Positions 63,851-64,000 of a stretch of DNA of 64,000 nucleotides are shown piece after piece. Made by a program: the position numbers and the translations under genes. How positions within the stretch are numbered: position 1 is the stretch's first letter; each line of letters starts with the position of its first letter. Source of the DNA: an uncultured Prevotellaceae bacterium (lineage in GTDB: Bacteria > Bacteroidota > Bacteroidia > Bacteroidales > Bacteroidaceae); contig ONLY01000003.1 of the NCBI GenBank assembly GCA_900318775.1, forward strand, positions 124,001-188,000. The letters run 5' to 3'. The notes under the pieces are model-generated. The model saw nothing but the letters and a program-made list of their open reading frames with translations, ran no database searches and had not been told where the DNA came from.

Positions 63851-64000
63851 ATGGCAATCAATATAGATTCTAAAATACCAGAGGGACCAGTTGCTGAGAA
63901 GTGGTCGAACTACAAAGCACACCAGCGCTTGGTGAACCCAAAGAATAAGCTGAAGCTCGATGTCATCGTCGTTGGTACAGGCCTGGCAGGCGCTTCGGCT
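63851..64000 (+). CDS. sdhA: Succinate dehydrogenase/fumarate reductase flavoprotein subunit, 3'-truncated by window edge
   Basis: First 50 codons only. The product starts [18 protein letters not shown] and reaches the FAD-binding motif [14 protein letters not shown], typical of SdhA/FrdA. The N-terminal extension before the FAD motif is usual in Bacteroidetes enzymes. Directly downstream of the cytochrome b gene; the iron-sulfur subunit should follow outside the window. Confidence 0.93.
   Translation, partial: MAINIDSKIPEGPVAEKWSNYKAHQRLVNPKNKLKLDVIVVGTGLAGASA

Overview
This 64 kb window looks like chromosome from a member of the Bacteroidales, most likely a Prevotella or close relative. 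The support is: Bacteroidetes-type promoters (-33 TTTG, about 20 nt, -7 TAnnTTTG) upstream of many genes; an N-succinylornithine carbamoyltransferase-type enzyme; a DUF2723 membrane protein; Prevotella-style secreted proteins; and gene neighbourhoods such as parE-coaD-ctpA and uvrC-dtd-deoC. No rRNA, tRNA, CRISPR array, insertion sequence or complete mobile element was found.

Layout. 1-2006: 3' part of a GH3 beta-glycosidase. 2186-7301 (minus): U32 peptidase, large secreted MG2-like protein and ruvB in one operon. 7392-13370 (minus): a THUMP-like methyltransferase, then a large secreted repeat protein interrupted by a +1 frameshift. 13679-19675 (plus): mnmG, apt, uvrC, dtd, deoC, with two perfect parS sites flanking apt, which suggests this segment is origin-proximal. 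20126-32323: polyprenyl synthase, polA, a secreted EEP nuclease-like protein, then GNAT, parE, coaD, ctpA, ybeY and argF'. 32402-44539: lgt and ychF (minus), purL, two half-size chromate transporters, an M16 peptidase, a PfkB kinase and a DEAD-box helicase. 44609-48987: a C26-M19 fusion, an FKBP isomerase, a thioesterase and dprA. 48989-60975: ABC exporter and sufE-like gene, M28 peptidase, rdgB, an Lrp-type regulator, a lipoprotein, then an operon of two FKBP isomerases, DUF2723 and a deacetylase. 61000-62860: gene-poor, with a long periodic repeat array, a 25-aa membrane peptide gene behind a long structured leader, and a decayed mobile-element gene. 63034-64000: start of the succinate dehydrogenase/fumarate reductase operon.

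The most unusual signal lies between the genes. Five intergenic regions carry the same 65-bp element: exactly three 17-bp near-palindromes (CGGTSTGASTCASACCG) separated by exactly 7 nt (period 24). In all units the variation is mainly C/G swaps at three symmetric positions. Other intergenic regions carry unrelated sequences with nearly the same architecture: tandem, often palindromic units with a 23-bp period (2062-2126, 19711-19894, 41272-41363, 54743-54807, 61244-61450). I know of no described system matching this, and it is the main candidate for something new in the window.
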